In this document: positions 1 to 6,545 of the stretch, one piece after another
How the letters are laid out: every line of letters starts with the position of its first letter
Position numbering within the stretch: the first letter of the stretch is position 1
From: JAIOYV01 sp964388245
GTDB lineage: Bacteria > Bacteroidota > Bacteroidia > Bacteroidales > M50B96
DNA: 9,354 nucleotides
Assembly (NCBI GenBank): GCA_964388245.1
Contig: CAYLZH010000206.1
Coordinates: 1 to 9,354 of the forward strand
Reading direction: 5' to 3'
The notes under the pieces: model-generated
Seen by the model: the letters and a program-made list of their open reading frames with translations, nothing else
What the model was told of the DNA's origin: nothing
Databases searched by the model: none
Position numbers and translations under genes: made by a program

Positions 1-762
1 GCCCGTTGCCCTGTTAAAGTCAAAAACTTCGAAAAAACCACTGGTGTTGAGAGAATGTACTGCAGCAGCAATATATTCGCCTCCGGGCGATACTTTCATA
101 TATCCATGAGTAGCACCCCAGTTCGAAACATGATTGCTACCAATAGTCCATGCGGTTGGTAATGGGATTAAGCCGGTAATAGTATCAATAAGGTATACAT
201 AAAACTTATTGGTAGAGGCCTGGTGGGCAATAACCCAAAACGACTTATTATCGGCATGAAGGACCGATGTGATTTTTTCGGTTACATTCATTGCTGAATT
301 ATTTTCGTCCAGAAGCAGTGTGTTTTTTGTTGTCTGTACAATATCGCCAAAACCATTGTTTAAACTCATGTTAACTTCAGAATAACGTAATCCGTTGCCA
401 CCGTTTTCTCCCACAGTAAATACATAATACAAACTATCGGTTAAGGGATTTGGAACAACAATGCTCGACTGTGTAGATGATTCATCACCTAAAAGGCCTG
501 AACCATTGGGCATAATTGTATGGTTGCTGTCCCAGATACTAATACCATTGGTATAGAATAAAATATCACCGTTTGCATCACAAATGGAAGCACAGCCTTC
601 AATCGTATTCATGGCACTATTTGTTAAAGCTACAGGAGCGCCACTGTTAAAATCGATGCCGGCATTTTCTCCAAAATACCAGATATTTCCCTGGTTTTGT
701 CCAATTGATGAAAATGAGAGTAATATCAGAAAAAAAAGATGTAGTAATCGTAAGGGTATCAT
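1..762 (-). CDS. Secreted surface/adhesin-like protein, N-terminal part (runs off left edge)
   Basis: An open frame of 254 codons without a stop runs from the ATG at 762 to base 1, so the C-terminus lies outside the window. The first ~21 residues form a signal peptide (a basic residue, then LLHLFFLILLSFSSIGQ), pointing to Sec export. Mature residues 26-36 read GNIWYFGENAG, followed by GIDFNSGAPVAL, ILFYTNGISIWD (67-78) and MPNGSGLLG (84-92). This arrangement is typical of large Bacteroidota secreted proteins that often carry PKD or gliding-type repeats and a T9SS sorting domain further on; neither can be seen here. VSPGGEYIAAAVHS (224-237) looks like a WD40/propeller strand. An in-frame TAA at 781-783 fixes this ATG as the only reasonable start. 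The gene follows the sensor kinase on the same strand with 56 bp between them and has its own promoter-like motif. The family call is from recalled sequence patterns; molecular function is unknown. Confidence 0.85.
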   Translation of the reverse strand, partial: MIPLRLLHLFFLILLSFSSIGQNQGNIWYFGENAGIDFNSGAPVALTNSAMNTIEGCASICDANGDILFYTNGISIWDSNHTIMPNGSGLLGDESSTQSSIVVPNPLTDSLYYVFTVGENGGNGLRYSEVNMSLNNGFGDIVQTTKNTLLLDENNSAMNVTEKITSVLHADNKSFWVIAHQASTNKFYVYLIDTITGLIPLPTAWTIGSNHVSNWGATHGYMKVSPGGEYIAAAVHSLNTSGFFEVFDFNRATG

Positions 763-789
763 AGAGAATTGATGATTTAATTAAATAGT

Positions 790-818
790 TTATTTTATAC
801 TGTAAAAGTACTGAAAAA
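790..818 (-). promoter_or_regulatory. Promoter-like motif upstream of the surface-protein gene
   Basis: The minus strand reads TTTTTCAGTACTTTTACA at 818-801, just after the kinase stop codon and 38 nt before the ATG at 762. Over 29 nt it matches the region upstream of the second LamG gene (5145-5173) at 26 positions. TACTTTTA resembles the Bacteroidota -7 element TAnnTTTG with G replaced by A. No clear TTTG -33 element is visible, so it could be a promoter core or an operator. Confidence 0.5.
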
Positions 819-1465
819 TTAATACTTGTCGTTTCTATAATAAATAAATATCGATACCCGGGTTCCTTTTAATTCACTTCCCTGTGATCCAAGGTCAGCA
901 ATTTCTACCTTCATATCACTTTTGTAAATTTCGTTTAAAAGGGATATCCTTTCTTTAATATTTGATATTCCTGTTGAAATATGTTTATTTTTATTGCTTT
1001 TTATTTGCTCTGCTTTTTTTATCCCGATACCATCATCCGATACCATTACGTGTAACAGGTTTCTCCTGTCTTTCGAAAATGTCAGGGCAATTCTACCTTT
1101 TCCGCCATTGTTCATAATACCATGCCAGATTGAATTTTCAAGGATTGGTTGGATCAGTAGCGGAGGTATCTTAAACAGATTTTTATCGATTGACTGATCA
1201 ATATCGATCGTATATTTTATGGCATTATTGAACCGGAGGTTTTCCAGTTTCATATACAGATTAAGTGATTTTATTTCGTCGGACAATGAGACAAGACTTC
1301 TGTTCGAACTCTCCAGAATTAACCGCATTAATGATGCAAAATCAGTAAGGTATTCGCTTGCTTCGAGCGACTCTTTTTCAAGGATAAATCGCTGAATCGA
1401 TCCTAAAGAGTTAAAAATAAAATGAGGATTCATCTGCAACCTGAGGGCTTTATGTTCGGCAATAA
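819..1465 (-). CDS. LytS-type sensor histidine kinase, C-terminal catalytic part (same gene as 1476-3715)
   Basis: This is the kinase half of a membrane sensor, separated from its N-terminal half by ten Ns. The frame is open to the gap and reads AEHKALRLQMNPHFIFNS before continuing, so the TTG near 1439 is not a real start. The His_kinase (LytS/YehU-type) motif NPHFIFN holds the phosphoacceptor His at 1422-1424. The ATPase domain follows with N-box LENSIWHG (~1120-1145), G1 box DDGIGI (~1020-1038) and G2-like STGISNIKERI (~945-978). All the key boxes are present, so the kinase should be active at the inner membrane. Kinases of this class usually phosphorylate LytTR response regulators, but none is encoded in this window. 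The stop is TAA at 819-821. Confidence 0.9.
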
Positions 1466-1475
1466 NNNNNNNNNN
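1466..1475. other. Assembly gap (10 N) inside the sensor kinase gene
   Basis: Ten Ns interrupt the gene exactly between the membrane helix and the kinase domain. With ten bases the downstream frame is wrong and reads a false tail to a stop at 1430. For the two halves to be in frame the real gap must be 2 mod 3 bases long. Ten is therefore a placeholder. The heptamer gcaataa occurs on both sides (1459-1465 and 1482-1488). Confidence 0.95.
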
Positions 1476-3715
1476 ATTATTGCAATAATAGCAAGGTATA
1501 TTAATGCGATTAAAAGAATTAACATGACCAGCCTGAAAACCACAGTTTCGGTAAAGTGTTTTTTTATGGTGAATTGAAATGATGCCGTTTTACCAAAATT
1601 AATTCGGTTGGTAGTAGCTTTTACCCTGAAACAATAATCTCCATATGGAAGATTTGGATATCTTGTACTTAGGTTTTTTGTATGAATCCATTCGGTATCA
1701 TATCCCTCCAATTTGTGTTGGTATTCTAAATTATCGAGATTTTTAAAGGAAATTCCTTTGTAATAAAAAGTAATATTATCGGTGTGGGGGGCTAATTCAA
1801 CAAATTGTTTTGACAAGGTATCACTTTCGCCGACAATAACTTGTTCGAGTAAGGTAGATGGCGGATTTGATTCCCCGATAATTAATGCAGGATCAAAGTA
1901 TACAATACCCTTTCCTGTTGCAAGGTATAATAATGAGTCTCGTTTTTTTATTTTATAAATCTCATTGGCAGGTAAGCCATCGTTGTAAGTAATGTTTTGA
2001 ATTGAATACTCCTTTTTTTCAATTTTTTCGACATTGATTTTTGAAAGACCTTTATTGGTACCGGCCCATAAAACATTATTATCGATATGGAAGCATTTTA
2101 TATGGTTACTAACAAGACATGTAGATTCATTGATGGTAATAATAGTATCGTTTGATTTAAAAATGATACCCGTTTTTGTTGTTCCGATTATAATTCCTTT
2201 CTGATATTTATTAATACATGAAATTCTTGATTTGAATACCGGATTAACTGTACCGTAATTTATAGGAATACTATCGGTATGTTTATACAATCCGTTTAAA
2301 GTTCCAAGCCATACATTGTCCTGGTAGTCATGACAAATCGCAAATACACTTTCCTGAAAACCAGCATCACTCTGAAACAGAAGGTTATAATTATTATCAT
2401 GAATTTGATAATATCCCTGACCTCCTTCGTAGATAAGAGTATCATCAATGAAAGTGAAAGTAAGATTTGCTAATGGAAACGGTTGCCCCAATGGATTAAA
2501 GTTTAAATCATATTTGGAATACATACTTGGTGCAATATAAAAATGTCCATTATGGAATTGAAACTCATAGATTACATCCAGGTATATATCATAGTTGTCT
2601 AATTTGTATTTATCAGGATTTTTCAGGTTAAATAGATTAAGAGAATACAATCCATTCAGATACCAGGCATAATAGATTTTATTCTCGTAAAAGTCGAAAG
2701 TTTTAATAACTTTATTAGTAGTTTCATTAACAGTAGCAAACGAAATTGATGGCAACATAATTATTCCATCTTCGAAGGAGGAAAACCAGTAACAACCTTC
2801 AAAGTCCATTAAGATTTTTGTTATGGTTTTATCGGAAAATAAGGTATAGGCTGGCTCGTTAAGATTTGGGTACGAATATACATGTACCCCTTTTTTTAAA
2901 AAACTTACCCACAAATAATTATTATCACAAAAAATATCGGTTATTCTGTTGGTTTTATCAAAACGTTTAACATCAACAATTTTTTTATTTCTAATCCTGT
3001 ACAGTGTATTATTAAGGGCTAGCATATATTCATGAGGAGCCGTTTCGCAGAAATCAACATGGTAGCTTTTATGCGTGTGTTTCAATGAAAGATTAAGGGT
3101 ATCATTAATAAATTCGAACTCTAAAAAATCAGAATTATCAAGTAAATGCATATACCGGTACTGAAACTTGTAGAAGTACCCGTCATTTTTTGTTATTAAT
3201 TTGAAATCTAATGAAATGGGATTAGGATTATTAAGAATTACCTCTATGTTGTTCCCTTTTACCGATAACAACTTGCCTAAATTAGTTGTTAAAAACATGG
3301 TGCTATCCGGAGCAAAATATATGTGGTAGATATATTCAATTTCAAGAAGCTTCCTCATGTTTTGATTAAAGGAAGGAACAATAAGCTTATTGTTACTGAC
3401 ATAGCCGACAAATCCGTTATAAGTTGAAAACCAAATCGTATGATCTGTTCCGATAAAAAGTTTTAATACACTATTATCGGCTATTGTTTTACTGGCCGAA
3501 AAGGAATGGAATTTATACCCATCATATTTACAGATTCCTGCATCGGTGGCAATCCAAAGGATTCCAGCTGAATCCTGTACAATATCATAAACCTCAGAAG
3601 ATAACAGACCATCCTCCACATCAAGGTTTTCGAACATAAAAGTTTGTGCAATCCCATTAACCCCAATAAGGATATTCAAAAAAAATAGCATATATTTTGA
3701 AAAGGTTCTACACAT
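1476..3715 (-). CDS. Two-component sensor with Reg_prop beta-propeller and Y_Y_Y domain, N-terminal part (same gene as 819-1465)
   Basis: This is the sensing half of a one-piece membrane histidine kinase. I chose the ATG at 3715 because it gives a normal signal peptide (MCRTFSKYMLFFLNILIG, ending VNGIAQ); the TTG at 3739 only adds eight residues ahead of it. The periplasmic part starts with FENLDVEDGLLSSEVYDIVQ and LWIATDAGICKYDGYKF, a classic Reg_prop strand. Further propeller-like strands include VWLGTLNGLYKH, LWAGTNKGLSKI and LYLATGKGIVYFDP. A Y_Y_Y domain (about 1566-1787; EYQHKLEGYDTEW, LPYGDYCFRVKA) precedes a membrane helix of about 22 residues that ends at the gap. This layout is typical of Bacteroidota LytS-like sensors; hybrid relatives sense polysaccharide breakdown products, but the ligand here is unknown. 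The gene is divergent from the first LamG gene across 132 bp. TACATTTACA lies only 2 nt before the ATG, which leaves some doubt about the start. Confidence 0.9.
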
Positions 3716-3810
3716 AATGTAAATGTATTTGTGCAACAAGGTATGGATTTTTTCTAATCCTTTGGCTGATAATCGTCATTTTATAGATGTTCGATATTTA
3801 TAATTTAATA

Positions 3811-3838
3811 TTCAGTATATTTACATTTAGATAAATGT
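3811..3838 (+). promoter_or_regulatory. Shared promoter-like motif and palindrome upstream of LamG gene 1
   Basis: TTCAGTATATTTACA (3811-3825) recurs as TTCAGTATTTTTACA before the second LamG gene and in related form before the surface gene at 762. TATATTTA fits the -7 pattern TAnnTTTG except for the last base. It overlaps a perfect inverted repeat, ACATTTA-GA-TAAATGT (3823-3838), placed 9 nt before the ATG. The repeat could be an operator or a hairpin in the 5' leader. The upstream 12-mer ATATTTATAATT (3794-3805) also occurs before gene 2 (5118-5129). Confidence 0.5.
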
Positions 3839-3847
3839 TTTATCATT

Positions 3848-5086
3848 ATGAAAAAATACACCTTATTATTGATTACGATAACTGTTACCCTGTATGTTTC
3901 AGCTCAGATTAATTTAGATTCAGGCCTTGTTGCTTATTATCCTCTTGATAGCACACTTGTTGATCACAGCCCTTTTGCAATTGAAGGAATAAATATTAAT
4001 GGGGCAGTATGTGATACAGGCAAGAATAATGTACCAAACACCGCATTCAAATTTAATGGAATCGACCAGTATATTGATTGTGGTACTAATCAACGGGGAA
4101 TAACTGATAAAGTATCTGTATCAGCATGGGTAAAGAAAACTGGAACGGCTGCCATTCACGAACATATGGTAACTAAATACCGTGGAGGAAACGGAACCAT
4201 TCAACAGGGATTTCATTTTGTCCTAAGAACTGATGGACATCCGGTATTTGCTGGCAGGCTTGGTCAGTCCGGCAGTGCTGGATATTATAAAATTATTGCT
4301 GATGAAGTTATTATTACTGATGGAACCTGGCATCATCTTTTGGGTACGGTCGATCAGAATGAATGGAATTTTTGGGTTGATGGGATTCATATAGGAACAG
4401 TGATTGGGAATAGCCCGAATCCATCGTTAATATGCCCTGATATCCTATCAATTGGTCACTACCCTGAAGTACAGTCCTACTATTTTGGTGGTACTATCGA
4501 CGAAGTACGGGTTTATAACAGAATTTTAAATGGCAATGAGATAAGCTTATTGTCCGATATATCCTTTATCGACTCAACTTATTTAAATGTACAGGATACT
4601 CAAGCAATTGCATTACAAGTGAATTGGAGTTTGTTCTCAACCTATATCGATCCGGTTTATCCACAAATTGACTCGGTCTTATTTGATATTCTTTCAAACG
4701 TAACAATTGTAAAAGATGGTGATGGCATGGTTTTTTGGCCACAATTTGGAATTAATACTATAGACACAATAACATTCTGGAAGGGATATGCTATTAAATC
4801 AGTTAGCTCTCAAACATTTCAAGTAACAGGGACTAAATATCAGCCTGAATTGGTTACGTTACCTATTCCTTTGGGATGGAGCATTATTTCTTATTTACGT
4901 GATAATCCGGCTCCGGCTGATACCATGTTTAATTCTATTACCGGTTTTATTGAAATCGTAAAAAATGGATCAGGATATGTATACTGGCCTGCTTTTGGTT
5001 TGAATTTAATTGGAAACCTCCAACCGGGCGAAGGGTATCAGGTTAAATTAAATGCTGCACAAAATTTCACCTATCCTGCAAATTAG
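3848..5086 (+). CDS. Secreted LamG-domain protein with two C-terminal repeat modules (paralogue 1)
   Basis: A 412-residue protein. Residues 1-19 form a signal peptide (MKKYTLLLITITVTLYVSA) with cleavage likely before QINLDS. Residues ~26-235 match a LamG/concanavalin A-like jelly-roll domain of the LamG_3 type: GLVAYYPLD at the start, FNGIDQYIDCG, VSVSAWVKK, GTWHHLLGTVD, and the closing GTIDEVRVYNRILNGNEI. Such domains usually bind carbohydrate or act as adhesion modules; no glycosidase catalytic domain is visible. Residues ~253-326 and ~336-412 are two related modules (see the repeat entry). The protein ends at YPAN with no recognisable T9SS sorting domain, so how it reaches the surface is unclear. 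The ATG is preceded by a motif shared with its paralogue, and the paralogue starts 99 bp downstream. It probably acts at the cell surface or in the periplasm; the ligand is unknown. Confidence 0.88.
   Translation: MKKYTLLLITITVTLYVSAQINLDSGLVAYYPLDSTLVDHSPFAIEGININGAVCDTGKNNVPNTAFKFNGIDQYIDCGTNQRGITDKVSVSAWVKKTGTAAIHEHMVTKYRGGNGTIQQGFHFVLRTDGHPVFAGRLGQSGSAGYYKIIADEVIITDGTWHHLLGTVDQNEWNFWVDGIHIGTVIGNSPNPSLICPDILSIGHYPEVQSYYFGGTIDEVRVYNRILNGNEISLLSDISFIDSTYLNVQDTQAIALQVNWSLFSTYIDPVYPQIDSVLFDILSNVTIVKDGDGMVFWPQFGINTIDTITFWKGYAIKSVSSQTFQVTGTKYQPELVTLPIPLGWSIISYLRDNPAPADTMFNSITGFIEIVKNGSGYVYWPAFGLNLIGNLQPGEGYQVKLNAAQNFTYPAN
4604..5083 (+). repeat. Two-copy C-terminal protein module in LamG protein 1
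   Basis: Residues ~253-326 and ~336-412 are internal repeats. Copy 1 has NWSLFSTYIDPVYPQID, IVKDGDGMVFWPQFGIN and GYAIK. Copy 2 has GWSIISYLRDNPAPADT, IVKNGSGYVYWPAFGLN and GYQVKLNAAQNFTYPAN. The order of the W-S-Y, IVK-GxG, WPxFGxN and GYxxK blocks is the same. From memory, similar paired modules occur at the ends of other Bacteroidota exported proteins; I cannot assign a named domain. Confidence 0.8.
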
Positions 5087-5144
5087 CACGAACTGTAAAG
5101 GCCTAAGCCATTATTTTATATTTATAATTCCATACTTCTATTAG

Positions 5145-5176
5145 TTTTTCAGTATTTTTACAATATAATATAATGT
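5145..5176 (+). promoter_or_regulatory. Shared promoter-like motif and imperfect palindrome upstream of LamG gene 2
   Basis: TTTTTCAGTATTTTTACA (5145-5162) lies 23 nt before the ATG, against 22 nt in gene 1. It is followed by an imperfect palindrome of the form ACA-N11-TGT (5160-5176; 14 of 16 arm positions pair), placed like the perfect one in gene 1. TATTTTTA resembles the Bacteroidota -7 element. The region is AT-rich, so the palindrome is less certain than the shared motif. Confidence 0.45.
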
Positions 5177-5185
5177 TATGTCATC

Positions 5186-5503
5186 ATGAAAAAGGTTACC
5201 AGCTTATTAATTTCAATAATTGTTACACTATATGTTTCAGCACAAATTAATTTAGATTCAGGCCTTGTTGCTTATTATCCTCTTGATAGTATACTGGTAG
5301 ATTATAGCCCATTTGGTATTGAAGGAATAAATGTTAATGTCGCAACAAGTGATACAGGCAAAAATAATATTCCAAACACGGCATTTAATTTCAATGGAAT
5401 CGACCAGTATATTGATTGTGATACCAACCACCGGGGTATTGTTGACAAGGTAACGGTCTCGGCTTGGATAAAAAAACGACTATTGATAATGGGCATATTG
5501 TAA
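5186..5503 (+). CDS. LamG-domain protein paralogue 2, N-terminal fragment before a frameshift
   Basis: The first 98 or so residues are clearly homologous to paralogue 1: signal peptide MKKVTSLLISIIVTLYVSA, QINLDSGLVAYYPLDS, FNGIDQYIDCDTN and VTVSAWIKK. After WIKK the frame leaves the family sequence and reads RLLIMGIL to a TGT-AA-type end at the TAA (5501-5503). The true continuation lies in the -1 frame (5464-6417). Adding one A to the A7 run at 5470-5476 would join both into a 410-residue protein like its neighbour. Translated as it stands, the fragment would be exported but would lack most of the lectin domain and both C-terminal modules. It is either a pseudogene, a sequencing or assembly error, or, less likely, a slippage-expressed gene. 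Confidence 0.8.
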   Translation: MKKVTSLLISIIVTLYVSAQINLDSGLVAYYPLDSILVDYSPFGIEGINVNVATSDTGKNNIPNTAFNFNGIDQYIDCDTNHRGIVDKVTVSAWIKKRLLIMGIL

Positions 5504-6417
5504 ATAAATACAATGGTGTTTCAGGTTCAGTGCAAAAGGGTTTTCATATTTTAGTAAACCCTGATGGTCATCCAGTGTGGGCTGGGAGGCTTGGTCAAAG
5601 TGGAACATCAGGATATTACAAAATAATTGCCGATGAGTATAATGCATTTGATGGATCGTGGCACAATCTTACAGGAACAGTAGACCAGAATGAATGGAAC
5701 TTTTGGGTTGATGGATCACATATAGGAACTGTTATTGGGAACAGTTCGAATCCATCATTAATATGTCCTGAAATGTTAGCAATCGGTTTTAATCCCGATA
5801 TGGGATGGGCACATTTCGGTGGATATATTGACGAAGTGAGAGTTTATAACCGTGTTTTAAATAATTCTGAAATTAATCTATTAGCAGATATTTCTTTTAT
5901 CGATTCAAGTTATTCTGTACACCAGGATACTCAGCTTATTGCTTTTCCACAACAATGGAGTATTTTTTCAACATACATTACACCCGTTAATCCTGAAATT
6001 AATAATATTTTATCTGCCATATTACCGGAAGTTTCTATTGTAAAAGATGGAGATGGTATGGTTTATATTCCTTCATATGGAATTAATCAGATTAATACTC
6101 TTAGTCTCGGACAGGGATATCAGATAAAATTAAATTCAACTCAGAATATAGCGGTAGTTGGTATGCAGGTTTATCCTGAATATTATACAATTCAGATTCC
6201 CTCTGGTTGGAGTATTTTAGGGTATCTACGTGATAATCCTGCACCTGCGGAAATTATGTTTTCTTCTATTTCCAGTAATATTAGTATTGTTAAGGATGGA
6301 TCGGGGAATGTGTATTGGCTTGCATATGGAATAAATATGATTGGAAACCTTCAACCTGGCGAAGGGTATCAGATTAAGTTAATTGCTGCACAGAATTTTA
6401 TCTATCCTGCAAATTAG
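5464..6417 (+). CDS. LamG-domain protein paralogue 2, C-terminal fragment after a frameshift
   Basis: This frame continues paralogue 2 after the A7 run. It carries the rest of the LamG domain (GFHILVNPDGHPVWAGRLGQ, GSWHNLTGTVDQNEWNFWVDG, YIDEVRVYNRVLNNSEI) and both C-terminal modules, ending at YPAN and TAG like paralogue 1. The TTG at 5464 is only the first possible start in the open frame and lies inside the older reading frame; no signal peptide precedes it, so independent translation is unlikely to give a useful exported protein. The frame is intact for over 900 bp with only conservative changes from its neighbour, which points to a very recent break or a sequence error rather than an old pseudogene. 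Confidence 0.8.
   Translation: MDKKTTIDNGHIVNKYNGVSGSVQKGFHILVNPDGHPVWAGRLGQSGTSGYYKIIADEYNAFDGSWHNLTGTVDQNEWNFWVDGSHIGTVIGNSSNPSLICPEMLAIGFNPDMGWAHFGGYIDEVRVYNRVLNNSEINLLADISFIDSSYSVHQDTQLIAFPQQWSIFSTYITPVNPEINNILSAILPEVSIVKDGDGMVYIPSYGINQINTLSLGQGYQIKLNSTQNIAVVGMQVYPEYYTIQIPSGWSILGYLRDNPAPAEIMFSSISSNISIVKDGSGNVYWLAYGINMIGNLQPGEGYQIKLIAAQNFIYPAN
5470..5476 (+). other. A7 frameshift / possible slippage site in LamG gene 2
   Basis: The codons read ATA AAA AAA CGA, so the seven As form the heptamer A AAA AAA in the zero frame. This is a known type of -1 slippery sequence in bacteria and also a frequent site of indel errors. The downstream homologous frame is -1. Paralogue 1 has AAGAAAAC at the same place and is not shifted. 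Confidence 0.75.
5929..6414 (+). repeat. Two-copy C-terminal protein module in LamG protein 2
   Basis: The same pair of modules as in protein 1. Copy 1 (5929-6150) has QWSIFSTYITPVNPEIN, IVKDGDGMVYIPSYGIN and GYQIKLN. Copy 2 (6190-6414) has GWSILGYLRDNPAPAE, IVKDGSGNVYWLAYGIN and GYQIKLIAAQNFIYPAN. The WP of the third block has changed to IP in copy 1 and WL in copy 2. Confidence 0.75.
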
Positions 6418-6462
6418 AATATTCATATCCTGATCATTTAATTCTTGAAGTTTGTCCTCCTG

Positions 6463-6493
6463 ATTGTTCCGGCCTTTATATTTTTTACCTTTG
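6463..6493 (+). promoter_or_regulatory. Bacteroidota-type promoter of the pseudaminic acid operon
   Basis: ATTG (6463-6466), a 19-nt spacer and TACCTTTG (6486-6493) match the Bacteroidota consensus TTTG-N19-21-TAnnTTTG at 3 of 4 and 6 of 6 defined positions. Transcription would start near 6500, leaving a leader of about 45 nt before the ATG at 6546. It differs from the motif before the LamG genes, so this operon is probably controlled separately. Confidence 0.6.
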
Positions 6494-6545
6494 TCGCTAT
6501 ATAAGTAAATCACATTAAAAGCGCAGCTGTCTGCTTAAGAGCATA

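Larger units (their letters stand above)
3848..6417 (+). repeat. Tandem gene duplication of the LamG-module gene
   Basis: The genes at 3848-5086 and 5186-6417 align along their whole length, from signal peptide to the TAG stop after YPAN. One exact DNA match is 44 nt long (3908-3951 and 5246-5289). The duplicated unit extends upstream and includes the TTCAGTAwTTTTACA-type motif and the 12-mer ATATTTATAATT, so the promoter was copied with the gene. Frequent synonymous differences elsewhere show the copies have been diverging for some time. Confidence 0.9.

Noticed and set aside
584..772. Plus-strand open frame of 62 codons
   Set aside because: It lies opposite the well-supported secreted-protein gene on the minus strand and has no family-like sequence.
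994..1197. Plus-strand open frame of 67 codons
   Set aside because: Antisense shadow of the kinase ATPase domain.
1430..1475. The tail LLPNIKPSGCR of the kinase N-terminal frame
   Set aside because: It arises from reading through the ten Ns in the wrong frame and is not a real protein end.
3716..3739. TTG start at 3739 for the sensor kinase
   Set aside because: It adds eight residues before a complete signal peptide; the ATG at 3715 is a better start.
5100..5109. Terminator-like GGC-ctaa-GCC after LamG gene 1
   Set aside because: The stem has only three base pairs and no firm T run follows.
6520..6536. Small hairpin around GCAG-CTGT-CTGC in the leader of the glycosyltransferase gene
   Set aside because: Four base pairs only; not enough to propose a riboswitch or attenuator.
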